DNA of 64,000 bases from Muricoccus pecuniae (lineage in GTDB: Bacteria; Pseudomonadota; Alphaproteobacteria; Acetobacterales; Acetobacteraceae), in the NCBI RefSeq assembly GCF_014199205.1, contig NZ_JACIJD010000014.1, forward strand, positions 62,001-126,000. The letters are read 5' to 3'. The position numbers and the translations under genes are program-made. Of this stretch, positions 11,508-21,900 are shown piece after piece. How positions within the stretch are numbered: position 1 is the stretch's first letter; each line of letters starts with the position of its first letter. The notes beneath the pieces were generated by a model. It was not told the DNA's origin. It saw nothing but the letters and a program-made list of their open reading frames with translations, and searched no databases.

Positions 11508-12977
11508 TCATCGGGCCGAAAGGGCGATTTCCCGGTAAATCGCGGCGTAGCGCCCGGCCGAGCGCGCCCATCCCACCGGGGCTCGCATGGCGTTCGCCTG
11601 GGTGGCCCGCCAGCTCTCCCGGTCCTGCCAGAGGGCGGCCAGCCGGGCGAGGGCGGCCTCCAGGGCCGGGGCCGTGGTGGGGGAGAACTGCAGGCCTGTG
11701 GCGACCCGGGTGGCCAGCGCCGCCTCATTCGCGTCGATCACCGTGTCTGCCAGCCCGCCGACCCGCGCCACCACGGGAAGCGCGCCGTAGCGCAGCGCGC
11801 AGAGCTGGGTCAGGCCGCAGGGCTCGAACCGGGAGGGCACGAGGAGGGCGTCGCACCCGCCCTGGATGAGGTGGGCCAGCCCCTCGTCATAGCCGAGGCG
11901 GGCCGCGATCCGGCCGGGATGGGCGGCAGCGGCGGCGCGGAAGCCTTCCTCCAGCGCCGCCTCGCCCGTGCCCAACACCGCGAGCTGCATCCCGTGGCCG
12001 AGCAGGGCGGGCAGGCAGCGCAGGAGCAGGTCCATCCCCTTCTGCCCCGTGAGCCGGCTGACCACGCCGAGCAGGAGCGCATCCGGGTCCTCGGCCAGCC
12101 CCATCCGGGCACGGAGCGCGGCGCGGTTGGGCTCGCGCGCCTCCGGCCGGGCCGCATCGAAGGACGAGGCCAGATGGGGGTCGGCGGCAGGGTTCCAGGC
12201 CTCCTCGTCGATGCCGTTCAGGATGCCGTGCAGGGCGTCGGCACGGCTGCGAAGCAGCCCGTCCAGCGCCTGGCCCTCCTCGGGGGTGGTGATCTCGCGG
12301 GCATAGGTCGGGGAGACGGTGGTGATCCGGTCCGAGAGCCGCAGGCCCGCTTTCAAGGCCCCGATGCCCCCGAAGAACTCCACCCCCTCGATGTCGAAGG
12401 CGTGCGGCGGAAGGCGCAACTCGGCAAGCAGTGAGGCGGGCGCCCAGCCCTGGAAGGCCAGGTTATGGACGGTGAAGACCGTTCCTGGCCGGGGATCCCC
12501 GCCGTAGCGGAGATAGGCGGGGGTGAGCCCGGCCTGCCAGTCATGCGCGTGCACCACCTGCGGGCACCATCCCGGCAGGGCGCCCCGCCCGATCTCGGCC
12601 GCGGCCCAGCAGAGCGCGGCAAAGCGGCGCGGATTGTCCGGCCAGTCCCGGCCTTGCGGGTCGACATAGGGCCCGCCGGGGCGGGCATAGAGATGCGGCG
12701 CGTCCAGCACCAGCAGGTCCATCCCCGCGGCGCGGCAGGCGAGGAGGCGCGCGGGGCCGCCGAACAGGTCGTCGAACTGGTGCACCTGCTGCCCCTGGCC
12801 GGCCGCGGCGATCACGCCGGGATAGCCCGGCAGCAGGGTGCGGACCGCGACGGATTCCGCGGCCAGCGCGGCGGGCAGGGCGCCGACGACATCGGCCAGC
12901 CCGCCCGTCTTGACCAGCGGGAAGCACTCCGAGGCGACGGAGAGGAGGCGGAGCGGGGTCGGGGAGGCCTCGGGCAT
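11508..12977 (-). CDS. glgA: Glycogen synthase GlgA
   Basis: A 489-residue GT5 glycogen synthase that transfers glucose from ADP-glucose to growing alpha-1,4-glucan. The ADP-glucose-binding motif KTGGLADV begins at Lys23, and [11 protein letters not shown] and [12 protein letters not shown] near the C-terminus match the nucleotide-sugar-binding half of the family. The length is normal. It lies about 110 bases downstream of glgC on the same strand. The ATG at 12977 has a weak ribosome-binding site but gives the expected N-terminus just ahead of [18 protein letters not shown]. Confidence 0.97.
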   Translation of the reverse strand: MPEASPTPLRLLSVASECFPLVKTGGLADVVGALPAALAAESVAVRTLLPGYPGVIAAAGQGQQVHQFDDLFGGPARLLACRAAGMDLLVLDAPHLYARPGGPYVDPQGRDWPDNPRRFAALCWAAAEIGRGALPGWCPQVVHAHDWQAGLTPAYLRYGGDPRPGTVFTVHNLAFQGWAPASLLAELRLPPHAFDIEGVEFFGGIGALKAGLRLSDRITTVSPTYAREITTPEEGQALDGLLRSRADALHGILNGIDEEAWNPAADPHLASSFDAARPEAREPNRAALRARMGLAEDPDALLLGVVSRLTGQKGMDLLLRCLPALLGHGMQLAVLGTGEAALEEGFRAAAAAHPGRIAARLGYDEGLAHLIQGGCDALLVPSRFEPCGLTQLCALRYGALPVVARVGGLADTVIDANEAALATRVATGLQFSPTTAPALEAALARLAALWQDRESWRATQANAMRAPVGWARSAGRYAAIYREIALSAR

Positions 12978-13085
12978 GGCGCGGGTTCCGGCGAAGGGCT
13001 GGATCGCGCGCGGCCCCGGCCTGCCGGCCGTGGCGCGGGCGATCGGAATGACGGCCCGCAGCCAAGCGGGGCCGCAGGGGGCGCC

Positions 13086-14354
13086 CTAGTTCCCGAGGGC
13101 GTCGATCATGGGCTGGGTGATGAGGCTGACGCCCCCGGGGGAGCGCCGGAAGCGGCGTGCGTCCTCCTCGGGGTCCTCGCCCACGACGAGGCCTTCGGGC
13201 AGCACCACCCCGCTGTCCACCACCACCTTGTTCAGCCTCACATGGCGCCCGACGACGACGCCGGGCAGCAGCACCGCCCCTTCCACCTGGCCGTAGGAGC
13301 GGACCCGAACATTGGAGAAAAGGAGGGAGCGCCGGACGAGGGAGCCGGAGACGATGCAGCCGCCGGAGACGAGGGAGTCCACCGCCATCCCGCGCCGCCC
13401 GTCATCGTCCAGCACGAACTTGGCCGGAGGCGTCACCTCCCCGTTCGTCCAGATCGGCCAGTCCCGGTCGTAGAGGTCGAGGGAGGGGACCACGTCGGTG
13501 AGGTCGATATTCGCCTGCCAGAAGGCGTCCACCGTGCCGACGTCGCGCCAGTAGGACTCCGCCTCGTCGCCGGAGCGGACGCAGGAATCCTCGAACCGGT
13601 GCGCGACGGCCGTGCCGCGCGCGACCAGGGCGGGGATGATGTCCTTGCCGAAGTCGCGGCTCGATTCCGGCCGCGCGGCGTCCCGGCGCAGCTCCTCCGC
13701 CAGGAAGCGCGTCTCGAAGACGTAGATGCCCATGGAGGCGAGGGCGCGGTCCGGCTTGCCGGGCATGGCGGGCGGATCGGCCGGCTTCTCCAGGAAGGAG
13801 ATGACGCGGTCGGACCCGTCCACATGCATCACGCCGAAGGCGCTGGCCTCCATGCGCGGCACCTCGATGCAGGCGACAGTCACCTCCGCGCCCGATTCGC
13901 AATGGCGCTGGAGCATCACCTCGTAGTCCATCTTGTAGACGTGGTCCCCGGCCAGGATGACCATGTAGCGGGGGCCGTAGCTCTCGATGATGTCGAGGTT
14001 CTGGTACACGGCATCCGCCGTGCCGGCATACCACTCCGTCTCGGAGACGCGCTGGCTCGCGGGCAGGATGTCGAAGCTCTCGTTCCGCTCGGGGCGCAGG
14101 AAGTTCCAGCCGCGCTGCATGTGGCGGATCAGGCTGTGCGCCTTGTACTGCGTCGCCACCCCGATGCGCCGGATGCCGGAATTGATGGCGTTGGACAGGG
14201 CGAAGTCGATGATGCGGGACTTGGCGCCGAAGAACACGGCGGGCTTGGCGCGCCGGTCGGTCAGCTCCATGAGGCGCGAGCCCCGTCCGCCGGCGAGCAC
14301 ATAGGCCATGGCGGAGCGCGCCAGGGGCGCGGAATGCACCGGCCGTGTGGTCAT
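13086..14354 (-). CDS. glgC: Glucose-1-phosphate adenylyltransferase GlgC
   Basis: A 422-residue ADP-glucose pyrophosphorylase making ADP-glucose from glucose-1-phosphate and ATP, the committed step of glycogen synthesis. Visible motifs are the nucleotide-binding loop [19 protein letters not shown], the sugar-phosphate region with [12 protein letters not shown] and FLEKP, and a C-terminal left-handed beta-helix region ([18 protein letters not shown]). I set the start at the ATG at 14354, which has a GGGAGG ribosome-binding site. The frame is open further upstream to 14474, but the extra 40 residues look like non-coding sequence. It is the first gene of the glg group on this strand. Confidence 0.96.
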   Translation of the reverse strand: MTTRPVHSAPLARSAMAYVLAGGRGSRLMELTDRRAKPAVFFGAKSRIIDFALSNAINSGIRRIGVATQYKAHSLIRHMQRGWNFLRPERNESFDILPASQRVSETEWYAGTADAVYQNLDIIESYGPRYMVILAGDHVYKMDYEVMLQRHCESGAEVTVACIEVPRMEASAFGVMHVDGSDRVISFLEKPADPPAMPGKPDRALASMGIYVFETRFLAEELRRDAARPESSRDFGKDIIPALVARGTAVAHRFEDSCVRSGDEAESYWRDVGTVDAFWQANIDLTDVVPSLDLYDRDWPIWTNGEVTPPAKFVLDDDGRRGMAVDSLVSGGCIVSGSLVRRSLLFSNVRVRSYGQVEGAVLLPGVVVGRHVRLNKVVVDSGVVLPEGLVVGEDPEEDARRFRRSPGGVSLITQPMIDALGN

Positions 14355-14460
14355 TCTTCGCTGGGCCTCCCGTTCGGTGGAACGAGTATGGCAGCTTTCA
14401 CCGGGCCGGGAACGGGGGGGCGGGGAACACGGAAACGCGACTCCGTGCTCTGGAACGGAG

Positions 14461-14488
14461 CGGGCCGCCCCCATGAGGGGACGGCCCG
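14461..14488 (-). terminator. Terminator-like hairpin between SBP gene and glgC
   Basis: Twelve-base arms (14461-14472 and 14477-14488) pair with one mismatch around an ATGA loop. It lies 15 bases beyond the stop of the upstream minus-strand binding-protein gene and before glgC. No T-run follows. It probably separates that gene from the glg genes. Confidence 0.55.
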
Positions 14489-14503
14489 CCCGGCTTCGCC
14501 GGC

Positions 14504-16162
14504 TCAGTTCATCGCCATGGTGGCGATGTCGATGAACCAGCTCCTCGGCTGCACCACGCCCGTCACGCGCGGCGAGATGGCGCGGGGGCCGACGTCATGC
14601 GCCACCCAGAGGAAGGGCGCCTCCTCCACGATGCGCCTGTGGAGCTGCGCGAGCGCCGCGTCGCGCCCGGCCGCGTCGAAGGTGGTGCGGGCGCGGGCGA
14701 TGATCTCGTCGAATTCCGAGCTGGAGAAGTAGCCCCAGTTGTTCGAGACCGGCGGCTGCGCGGCAGTGGCCACGAAGCGGACCATGGCGAAGAAGGGATC
14801 CATGGCGGCGAAGGTGACGTTGGTGGCATTGGCGCCGCGGGCATTGGCGTGCTTTGCCCCCTCGCGCCAGTTGGTGAAGACCGCGTTCCACTCGCCGACC
14901 TCGAGCTGCACGTCGAAGTAGCAGGCGCGGAGGGCTTCCTGCAGGAACTCGTTCATCGGCAGGGGCTGCATCTGGCCCGAGCCGGAGGCCGAGGTGAGGA
15001 CCTTCACGGAGAGCCGCTTCTGCGGGCTGTAGCCCGCCTCGCGCATCAGGCGCTGCGCCTCGGCCACGTCCGTGCGGATGCGGAAGCTGGGGTTGCCGTG
15101 CCAGGGATGGCCGGGCTCGACCGTGCCGGTGGCCGGGGCCATGAGGCCGTTCAGCAGGGTCTTCAGCTCGTCCCGGTTCACGCAGAGATTGGCCGCGTGG
15201 CGCACCCGACGGTCCAGCCAGGGCGAGCCCTCCGTGAAGGAGAACTGCCAGGGCCAGACATGCGGCTGCTCGTTCTGGTGCAGCTTGAACCCGCGCGAGG
15301 TGATCTGCTGCACGGCATCCGGCGCCGGCGCCTCGATCCAGTCCACCTGGTTGCCGAGCAGGGCCGCGGTGCGGGTGTTGGCCTCGGGGATCGGCAGCAG
15401 GACCACGCGGTCGATCTTCGGGCGGCGCGCGGGATCCCAGTATTCCCGGTTGGCCACCATCTCGAAGCGCTCCCGCGCGACGAGGCGGGTGCCGCGGAAA
15501 GGGCCGGTGCCCGAGGGATCGGCGGCGAAGGCGGCCCAGGCCTGGTTCGACCGCTGGCGCGCGTCCGTCACACTCGCCGGCACGGCGGCGAGCTTCGCGG
15601 CCCAGTGGGTGGGGGAGACGATGAAGAGGTTGGTGAGGTTGATCGGCAGGAAGCTGTCCGGCTCGCTCGTCACCAGCTCCACCTCATGGTCCGAGACGGC
15701 GCGGGCGGAGCGCAGGGTGGGCATGCGGCTGACCGTCACGCCCACCTGGGAGGCGTCGTAGTGCGGCGCGCCCTGGTCCAGCACCTTCTGGACGTTCCAC
15801 ACCACGGCGGCGGCGTTGAAGGGGCTGCCGTCGTGGAACTTCACGCCCTGGCGCAGGGTGAAGCGCCACTTCGTCTTGTCCGCCTCGTCCACGCGCCACT
15901 CCGTGGCGAGGCCGGGGATGATCACGGAGGGCTTGTCGGCCGAGGACAGGTCCCAATTCACCAGCGCGTCGTACATCGGGATGCCGGTGAAGCGGTTGCC
16001 CTCGAAGCCCTGGTCGGGCTGGCCGAGGGTGCGGGGGATGTCGGCCGCGGTCATGCCGATCCGAAGCACCTTCTCCTGCGCGCTCGCGGGATGGGCGGCG
16101 GCCGCGATGCCCGCGAACAGGGCGCCGGCCATGAGCCAGGCCCGGCGCGTGATCTTCCTCAT
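14504..16162 (-). CDS. ABC transporter substrate-binding protein, family 5 (divergent copy 1)
   Basis: A 552-residue periplasmic binding protein of the DppA/OppA family. The N-terminus has a twin-arginine-like TRRAWLMAG and a hydrophobic stretch ending SAQE. The family signature [20 protein letters not shown] is present. It is closely similar in layout to the two plus-strand binding proteins at 16328 and 21901 (shared starts such as LRIGMTAA). It faces away from the transporter genes across a 165-base divergent gap and has no permease of its own, so it probably feeds the neighbouring importer. Ligand unknown; peptide-like compounds are usual for the family. Confidence 0.9.
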   Translation of the reverse strand: MRKITRRAWLMAGALFAGIAAAAHPASAQEKVLRIGMTAADIPRTLGQPDQGFEGNRFTGIPMYDALVNWDLSSADKPSVIIPGLATEWRVDEADKTKWRFTLRQGVKFHDGSPFNAAAVVWNVQKVLDQGAPHYDASQVGVTVSRMPTLRSARAVSDHEVELVTSEPDSFLPINLTNLFIVSPTHWAAKLAAVPASVTDARQRSNQAWAAFAADPSGTGPFRGTRLVARERFEMVANREYWDPARRPKIDRVVLLPIPEANTRTAALLGNQVDWIEAPAPDAVQQITSRGFKLHQNEQPHVWPWQFSFTEGSPWLDRRVRHAANLCVNRDELKTLLNGLMAPATGTVEPGHPWHGNPSFRIRTDVAEAQRLMREAGYSPQKRLSVKVLTSASGSGQMQPLPMNEFLQEALRACYFDVQLEVGEWNAVFTNWREGAKHANARGANATNVTFAAMDPFFAMVRFVATAAQPPVSNNWGYFSSSEFDEIIARARTTFDAAGRDAALAQLHRRIVEEAPFLWVAHDVGPRAISPRVTGVVQPRSWFIDIATMAMN

Positions 16163-16327
16163 GCGTGTCCTCTCCGTGAATGACGGTGTGGCATGGCCGG
16201 AGGCAAGTTCGATGCCAGCGGGCGGCCCTCATGGCACGCGGCTTGCTCCCTCTGCCCTGATGTCGAGCGCCCTGACGTGGGGGCGGGTGCCCCCGTGCGG
16301 CCGGAACAGGGCAGGAGAGGAAAAAGG
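16163..16327. promoter_or_regulatory. Divergent intergenic region between two SBP genes
   Basis: This 165-base gap separates two back-to-back binding-protein genes and must hold promoters for both directions. AGGAGAGGAAAAAGG directly before the plus-strand ATG at 16328 is a good ribosome-binding site. No clear -10/-35 pair could be picked out by eye. Confidence 0.45.
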
Positions 16328-17944
16328 ATGAGAACGACCCGGCGTTCCCTTATCGCAGGCGGGTTCGCGGGCGCGGCCCTGCCCTGGGACATGGCACTGG
16401 CCCAGGCGCCGGCCGGCGGCACGCTGCGCATCGGGATGACGGCCGCAGCCGTGCCACTGCCCAACGGGCAGACCGACCAGGGTGGCGAGGGGCAGCGCTT
16501 CGTTGCCTATACCGTGTTCGACAGCCTTGTCTTCTGGGACCTGTCCCGCGCCGACGCTCCCTCCCGCCTCGTGCCGAACCTGGCGGCGGAGTGGAAGGCC
16601 GACCCAGCCGACAGCAAGCGCTGGCTCTTCACCATCCGGGAGGGGGTGAAGTTCCACGACGGCAGCCCCTTCGACGCCCATGCTGCCCAGTGGAACTTCG
16701 AGAAACTCCTCGATTCCTCCGCGCCGCATTTCGACCCGCGACAGGCGGCCCAGGGGCGTTCCCGCATCCCGAGCGTGGTCAAGGCCACGGCGCTGGACGC
16801 GCGCACGCTCGAAGTCCGGACGAGCGAGGTGGACGCGCTGCTGCCCTATGGCATTGCCTGGATCGTCATGTCCTCCCCGGCGCAGTGGGAGAAGGTCGGC
16901 CGCTCCTGGGACGCCTTCCTGAACGCCCCTTCCGGCACCGGGCCCTTCCGGATGACGGAGTTCGTCCAGCGCGAGCGCGGCGTCATGGTGGCGAACAAGG
17001 AGTACTGGAACCCGGCCCGCCGCCCGAAGGTCGAGCGCCTCGTGCTCCTTCCCCTGCCCGAGGCCAATACCCGCGCCGCCGCACTGCGCGCCGGGCAGGT
17101 GGACTGGATCGAGGCGCCCGCGCCGGATGTCACGGCCAGTTTGCGCGGCGCGCGCTTCAACGTCGTCACCAACGAGTACCCGCATAACTGGGTATGGCAT
17201 CTCGACTTCACCTCGCCCAGCTCGATATGGCGCGATGTCCGCGTCCGCCGGGCCGCCAACCTCGCCGTGGACCGGGACGGTATCGCGGGCATGATGGACG
17301 GCCAGATGCTCCCGGGCGTGGGGCTGCTGACCCCGAGCTCGCCCTGGTTCGGCAAGCCCTCCTTCAAGATCCGCCACGATCCCGCCGAGGCGCGCAGGCT
17401 GCTGGCCGAGGCCGGCTTCGGCCCGCGCAACCCGGCGAGGACGAAGGTGATGATCCCCGGGCAGGGCTCGGGAATGATGCAGCCGCTGCCGATGAATGAG
17501 GCGATCCAGGAGAACCTGCGCGAGGTCGGCATCGCGGTCGAGTACGAGGTGATGGAGTGGAACGCGCTGGTGAATGCCTGGCGCGCCGGCTCCCGCGACC
17601 CGCTCTCCCGGGGCGTGCACGCGCTGAACTACTCCTATTTCAGCCAGGACCCGTTCACCGCCCTCATCCGCCATGTCGATTCCAACCTCGTCGCGCCGCG
17701 CGGCACGAACTGGGGGCATACGGTGGATGCCGAGCTGGACGCCGTCTGCAAGGGGTTGCGCGAGACCTTCGATCCCGCGGCGCAGGACGCGCTGATGGCC
17801 CGCGGGCACCAGCGCATCGTGGACGAGGCGATGTTCCTCTTCGTGGCGCACGACCTGAACGCGCGCGCCATGTCGCCCAGGGTGCGCGGCTTCGTGCAGG
17901 CACGGAACTGGTTCCAGGATTTCGGTACGGTGACGGTGGCATGA
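16328..17944 (+). CDS. ABC transporter substrate-binding protein, family 5 (copy 2)
   Basis: A 538-residue periplasmic binding protein. The N-terminus MRTTRRSLIAGGFAGAAL has the twin-arginine pattern, followed by a cleavage-like ALAQA. The signature [19 protein letters not shown] marks the DppA/OppA family. I chose the ATG at 16328 because a strong purine-rich ribosome-binding site precedes it and the signal peptide starts there; the frame is open upstream to 16193 without these features. Its stop overlaps the next gene's start (ATGA at 17941), placing it first in the transporter operon. Ligand not determinable from sequence. Confidence 0.92.
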   Translation: MRTTRRSLIAGGFAGAALPWDMALAQAPAGGTLRIGMTAAAVPLPNGQTDQGGEGQRFVAYTVFDSLVFWDLSRADAPSRLVPNLAAEWKADPADSKRWLFTIREGVKFHDGSPFDAHAAQWNFEKLLDSSAPHFDPRQAAQGRSRIPSVVKATALDARTLEVRTSEVDALLPYGIAWIVMSSPAQWEKVGRSWDAFLNAPSGTGPFRMTEFVQRERGVMVANKEYWNPARRPKVERLVLLPLPEANTRAAALRAGQVDWIEAPAPDVTASLRGARFNVVTNEYPHNWVWHLDFTSPSSIWRDVRVRRAANLAVDRDGIAGMMDGQMLPGVGLLTPSSPWFGKPSFKIRHDPAEARRLLAEAGFGPRNPARTKVMIPGQGSGMMQPLPMNEAIQENLREVGIAVEYEVMEWNALVNAWRAGSRDPLSRGVHALNYSYFSQDPFTALIRHVDSNLVAPRGTNWGHTVDAELDAVCKGLRETFDPAAQDALMARGHQRIVDEAMFLFVAHDLNARAMSPRVRGFVQARNWFQDFGTVTVA

Positions 17945-18993
17945 CGGAAGTGAGGCACGATCTCGCACAGCTGCCCGATATCGGTGGCCCCGCCCAGCCG
18001 CTGCTGACGGTGCGCGGGCTGACAAAGCATTTCCCGCTGAAGTCCGGCTTCCTCGGCCGCGCCTCGGGGGTGGTACAGGCGGTGGACGACCTGAACTTCG
18101 AGGTGCTGAAGGGGGAAACCCTCGGCATCGTCGGGGAGTCCGGCTGCGGCAAGTCCACCACCTCCCGCCTCGTCATGGCGCTGATGGCGCCGACGGCAGG
18201 GGAGGTGGTGTTCGACGGCCAGGTGGTAGGCGGGCGCGAACTGCCGCTGAAGGAGTACCGGCGCCAGGTGCAGATGGTGTTCCAGGACAGCTACGCCTCC
18301 CTGAACCCGCGCCTGACCATCGAGGAGTCCATCGGCTTCGCGCCCGAGGTGCACGGCCTGGCCCGCAAGGATTCCCGCGCCCGGGCCCGGGATCTGCTGG
18401 CCGCGGTGGGGCTGAACCCCGACCAGTTCGCCCGCCGCTACCCGCATGAGCTGTCGGGCGGTCAGCGGCAGCGCATCAACATCGCCCGCGCCCTCGCCCT
18501 CCGCCCGCGCCTGGTGATCCTGGACGAGCCGGTCTCGGCCCTCGACAAGTCGGTGGAGGCGCAGGTCCTGAACCTCCTGCAGGATCTCAAGGGGCAGTTC
18601 GGGCTGACCTACATCTTCATCAGCCACGACCTGAACGTGGTGCAGTACATGTCGGACCGCGTGCTCGTCATGTATCTCGGCAAGGTCGCCGAGGTCGGGC
18701 CGGTGGAGGCGATCTACGCCGCCGCCGCCCATCCCTACACCGCCGCCCTGCTGGCCAGCCGCCCCTCCATGGATCCGGACCTGCGCCGCACCGAGCCGCC
18801 GCTGAGCGGCGATCCGCCCAATCCGATCAACCCGCCCTCCGGCTGCCGCTTCCACACGCGCTGCGCCCATGCGGAGCCGGTCTGCTCCACCACCGTGCCG
18901 CCACTCCACCCCGCACCCGCGGGGCAGGAGGCATCCTGCCTGATGGTGGTGCCGAACAGCGGGCACAGCCGTGCCCCGAGGATGGCCGCATGA
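17941..18993 (+). CDS. Peptide-type ABC transporter ATP-binding protein (DppF/OppF-like)
   Basis: A 350-residue ATPase that energises the importer from the cytoplasmic face. It shows Walker A GESGCGKST, signature [17 protein letters not shown], Walker B LVILDEPVSALD and the C-terminal oligopeptide-transporter extension with CRFHTRCAHAEPVC. The ATG overlaps the upstream stop (ATGA), which fixes the start; the same frame is open much further upstream but antisense-like in composition. It forms a pair with the ATPase that follows, again with a 4-base overlap. Confidence 0.93.
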   Translation: MTEVRHDLAQLPDIGGPAQPLLTVRGLTKHFPLKSGFLGRASGVVQAVDDLNFEVLKGETLGIVGESGCGKSTTSRLVMALMAPTAGEVVFDGQVVGGRELPLKEYRRQVQMVFQDSYASLNPRLTIEESIGFAPEVHGLARKDSRARARDLLAAVGLNPDQFARRYPHELSGGQRQRINIARALALRPRLVILDEPVSALDKSVEAQVLNLLQDLKGQFGLTYIFISHDLNVVQYMSDRVLVMYLGKVAEVGPVEAIYAAAAHPYTAALLASRPSMDPDLRRTEPPLSGDPPNPINPPSGCRFHTRCAHAEPVCSTTVPPLHPAPAGQEASCLMVVPNSGHSRAPRMAA

Positions 18994-19982
18994 GCGAACC
19001 TCTCGTCCATGTCCGGGACCTGCAGGTCCGCTTCGTCTCGCGCGACGCGACGGTGCACGCTGTCAACGGCGTCTCCTTCGACCTCGCCGAGCGCGAGTCC
19101 CTCTGCATCCTGGGGGAGAGCGGCTCGGGCAAGTCGGTCACGCTGCGCGCGCTGATGGCGCTGAACCCGCCGCGCCGCACGAAGCTCTCCGGCACGGTGC
19201 GGGTCGGCGGGCACGACATCATCGCCGCCTCCGAGCGGAAGATGGCGGATATCCGCGGCAGCACGGTCTCCATGATCTTCCAGGAGCCGATGACGGCGCT
19301 GGACCCCGTCTTCACCATCGGGCGCCAGATCGCCGAGACGGTGATGCGCCACGAGGGGCTGAGCCGCAGCGCCGCCGATGCCCGCGCGCTGGAGCTGCTG
19401 GAACTCGTCCAGATCCCCTCCGCCAAGCGCCGCCTGGCCTCCTACCCGCACGAGCTCTCGGGCGGGCTGCGGCAGCGCGCGATGATCGCCATCGCGCTCT
19501 CCTGCCGCCCGAAGCTGCTGCTGGCGGACGAGCCCACCACGGCGCTCGACGCCACCGTGCAGATCCAGATCCTGCTGCTGCTCCGCCGGCTGCAGGAGGA
19601 GATGGGCATGGGCGTGATCTTCGTGACCCATGACCTCGGCGTGGCCGGCGAGATCGCGGACCGCGTCGCCGTGATGTATGCGGGCAAGTTCATCGAGCAG
19701 GGGCCGGTGCGCGACCTCATGCGCCGCCCGCTGCACCCCTACGCCCAGGGCCTGCTCGGCGCGACCGTGCATTCCGGCCTGCGCGGCGAGCGGCTGACCA
19801 CCATCCCCGGCGCCCCGCCGAACCTGGAGCGCGTGCCGCAGGGCTGCGCCTTCGCCCCCCGCTGTCCTCATGTGGGGGAGGACTGCTTGCCGAAGGTGCC
19901 GGATTTCCGCGGCCCCAGCCCCGACCACATGGCGCGCTGCGTGCGTGTTTCCCCGGCCGCCGTCACGGCCGAAGCGGCCTGA
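18990..19982 (+). CDS. Peptide-type ABC transporter ATP-binding protein (DppD/OppD-like)
   Basis: A 330-residue second ATPase of the importer. Walker A is GESGSGKSV, the signature is LSGGLRQRAMIAIALSC and Walker B is [16 protein letters not shown]. The C-terminal extension carries CAFAPRCPHVGEDC, as in DppD/OppD proteins. The start overlaps the upstream ATPase stop by four bases. The first permease begins 12 bases downstream after an AGGAAGGAA ribosome-binding site. In this family the two ATPases act as a heterodimer. Confidence 0.93.
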   Translation: MSEPLVHVRDLQVRFVSRDATVHAVNGVSFDLAERESLCILGESGSGKSVTLRALMALNPPRRTKLSGTVRVGGHDIIAASERKMADIRGSTVSMIFQEPMTALDPVFTIGRQIAETVMRHEGLSRSAADARALELLELVQIPSAKRRLASYPHELSGGLRQRAMIAIALSCRPKLLLADEPTTALDATVQIQILLLLRRLQEEMGMGVIFVTHDLGVAGEIADRVAVMYAGKFIEQGPVRDLMRRPLHPYAQGLLGATVHSGLRGERLTTIPGAPPNLERVPQGCAFAPRCPHVGEDCLPKVPDFRGPSPDHMARCVRVSPAAVTAEAA

Positions 19983-19994
19983 GGAAGGAATCCC

Positions 19995-20948
19995 ATGCTC
20001 CTCTACCTCGTCCGGCGCATCCTCTACGCCGTTCCCATCGCCCTCGCCGTCGGGCTCGTCTGCTTCATGCTGGTGCAGATCGCGCCGGGCGACCCCATCA
20101 ACGCCATCGTTCCCGCTGATGCCCCGCAGGAAGTGGTGGAGCAGGTTCGCCGCGACTACGGGCTGGACAAGCCGTTGCCCATCCAGTTCGGGCTCTGGAT
20201 CAGCCGGGTGGTGCAGGGGGATCTCGGCCGGTCGCTGGCCACGGGGCGCCCGGTGACGGCCGATCTGGTCTCGGCGGTGGGCAATACCCTCACCCTCGCG
20301 CTCGTCGCGGCGGCGATCGGCTTCGTCATGGGCACGATCCTCGGCACGGTCGCGGCCGTCTTCCGCGGCAGTGTGATCGACAAGGCGGCGGTCGGGCTGG
20401 CGGCCGCGGGCGTCTCCATCCCGCACTACTGGCTCGGCATGGTGCTGGTGGTGCTGTTCAGCGTGACGCTAAACTGGCTGCCCGCCATGGGCGCGGGGCC
20501 CGGCGGCTCGGGCGACTGGAGGTGGGACTGGGAGCATGTGAGGTTCCTCGTCCTGCCTGCCCTGACCCTGTCGGTCATCCCGATGGGCATCGTCACCCGC
20601 ACGGTGCGCGGCGTGGTGATGGAGCTGCTGAACCAGGACTTCGTGACCACCCTGCGCGGCAAGGGGCTGCGCCGGGGCGGCATCGCGCTGCACGTGGTGA
20701 AGAACGCGGCGCCCTCGGTGCTGGCGGTGATGGGGCTGCAGCTCGGCTACCTCATGGGCGGCTCGATCCTGGTGGAGACGGTCTTCTCCTGGCCGGGTAC
20801 CGGCTTCCTGCTGAACAGCGCCATCTTCCAGCGGGACCTGCCTGTATTGCAGGGCACGATCCTCGTGCTCGCCATCTTCTTCGTCGTGCTCAACCTCGCG
20901 GTGGACCTCGTCCAGACCGCGCTCGACCCACGGATCCGCCGCGCATGA
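19995..20948 (+). CDS. Peptide-type ABC transporter permease (DppB/OppB-like)
   Basis: A 317-residue inner-membrane permease with about six membrane segments. The N-terminus LVRRILYAVPIALAVGLVCF and the short periplasmic motif LGLDKPLPIQFG-like region (DYGLDKPLPIQFGLW) are typical of DppB. The cytoplasmic coupling loop contains LNQDFVTTLRGKGLRR. A good ribosome-binding site precedes the ATG, and the stop overlaps the next permease start (ATGA). It pairs with the following DppC-like protein to form the channel. Confidence 0.93.
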   Translation: MLLYLVRRILYAVPIALAVGLVCFMLVQIAPGDPINAIVPADAPQEVVEQVRRDYGLDKPLPIQFGLWISRVVQGDLGRSLATGRPVTADLVSAVGNTLTLALVAAAIGFVMGTILGTVAAVFRGSVIDKAAVGLAAAGVSIPHYWLGMVLVVLFSVTLNWLPAMGAGPGGSGDWRWDWEHVRFLVLPALTLSVIPMGIVTRTVRGVVMELLNQDFVTTLRGKGLRRGGIALHVVKNAAPSVLAVMGLQLGYLMGGSILVETVFSWPGTGFLLNSAIFQRDLPVLQGTILVLAIFFVVLNLAVDLVQTALDPRIRRA

Positions 20949-21850
20949 GCACGACTACCGCCACGACGGCCGCCATCGCGGTGCCCCAGCCGGCGCCGGC
21001 CCGCAGCAACGGGTACTGGCAGGGGGTGGCGCGGCGCCTCTCCCGCGATCCCGTCACGCTCTTCTTCGGCTTCGTGCTGCTGCTGATGGCGCTGGCCATC
21101 ATCTTCGCGCCGCTGATCGCGCCGCACGATCCCTATCAGACGAGCATGATCCGCCGCCTGCGGCCCGTCTGGTTCCAGGACGGGCGCTATCCCCTCGGCA
21201 CCGACGAGCTCGGGCGGGACATGCTCACCCGCCTCCTCTATGGCGGGCGCCTCTCCTGGTTCCTCGGTATCACCCCGGTGCTGATTGCCTTCGCCATCGG
21301 CGGCACGCTCGGCGTGATCGCGGGCTTCGCGGGCGGCTGGGTGAACATGCTGATCATGCGGACGACCGACGTGTTCTACGCCTTTCCCTCCGTGCTGCTG
21401 GCGGTCGCCATCTCCGGCGCGCTGGGGCCGGGAATCTCCAACGCGATGCTGTCGCTGACCCTCGTCTTCATCCCCCAGATCATCCGGGTATCGGAGAGCA
21501 CCACCACCTCCGTCCGCAACCTCGACTACGTGGAATCCGCGCGGGCCAGTGGCGCGGGCGCGATGACCATCGTGCGGGTGCATGTTCTCCCCAACGTGCT
21601 CGGCCCGATCTTCGTCTATTCGACGAGCCTCATCAGCGTCTCGATGATCCTCGCCTCGGGCCTTTCCTTCCTCGGCCTCGGCACCAAGCCGCCGGAGCCG
21701 GAATGGGGGCTGATGCTGAACACGCTGCGCACCGCGATCTACACCCAGCCCGTGATCGCCATGCTGCCGGGTGTCTGCATTTTCCTGACGAGCATGTGCT
21801 TCAACATGGTGAGCGACGGCCTGCGCTCGGCCATGGACGTGCGGGGCTAG
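20945..21850 (+). CDS. Peptide-type ABC transporter permease (DppC/OppC-like)
   Basis: A 301-residue inner-membrane permease. After a short cytoplasmic tail the first membrane helix is followed by the DppC-type motif LGTDELGRDMLTRLLYGGR. The coupling loop includes DYVESARASGAGAMTIVRVH. The start overlaps the DppB-like stop by four bases, which decides between this ATG and a longer open frame reaching back to 20522. The third binding protein of the cluster follows after 50 bases. Confidence 0.93.
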   Translation: MSTTTATTAAIAVPQPAPARSNGYWQGVARRLSRDPVTLFFGFVLLLMALAIIFAPLIAPHDPYQTSMIRRLRPVWFQDGRYPLGTDELGRDMLTRLLYGGRLSWFLGITPVLIAFAIGGTLGVIAGFAGGWVNMLIMRTTDVFYAFPSVLLAVAISGALGPGISNAMLSLTLVFIPQIIRVSESTTTSVRNLDYVESARASGAGAMTIVRVHVLPNVLGPIFVYSTSLISVSMILASGLSFLGLGTKPPEPEWGLMLNTLRTAIYTQPVIAMLPGVCIFLTSMCFNMVSDGLRSAMDVRG

Positions 21851-21900
21851 GTCCCGGCACGTCGGTTGCTTGGGGCTTCGGGACCAACCCGGAGTCCCTC

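Noticed and set aside
14355-14474. N-terminal extension of GlgC by 40 residues
   Set aside because: The extra segment overlaps the hairpin region, has no family match and lacks a ribosome-binding site, while the ATG at 14354 has GGGAGG.
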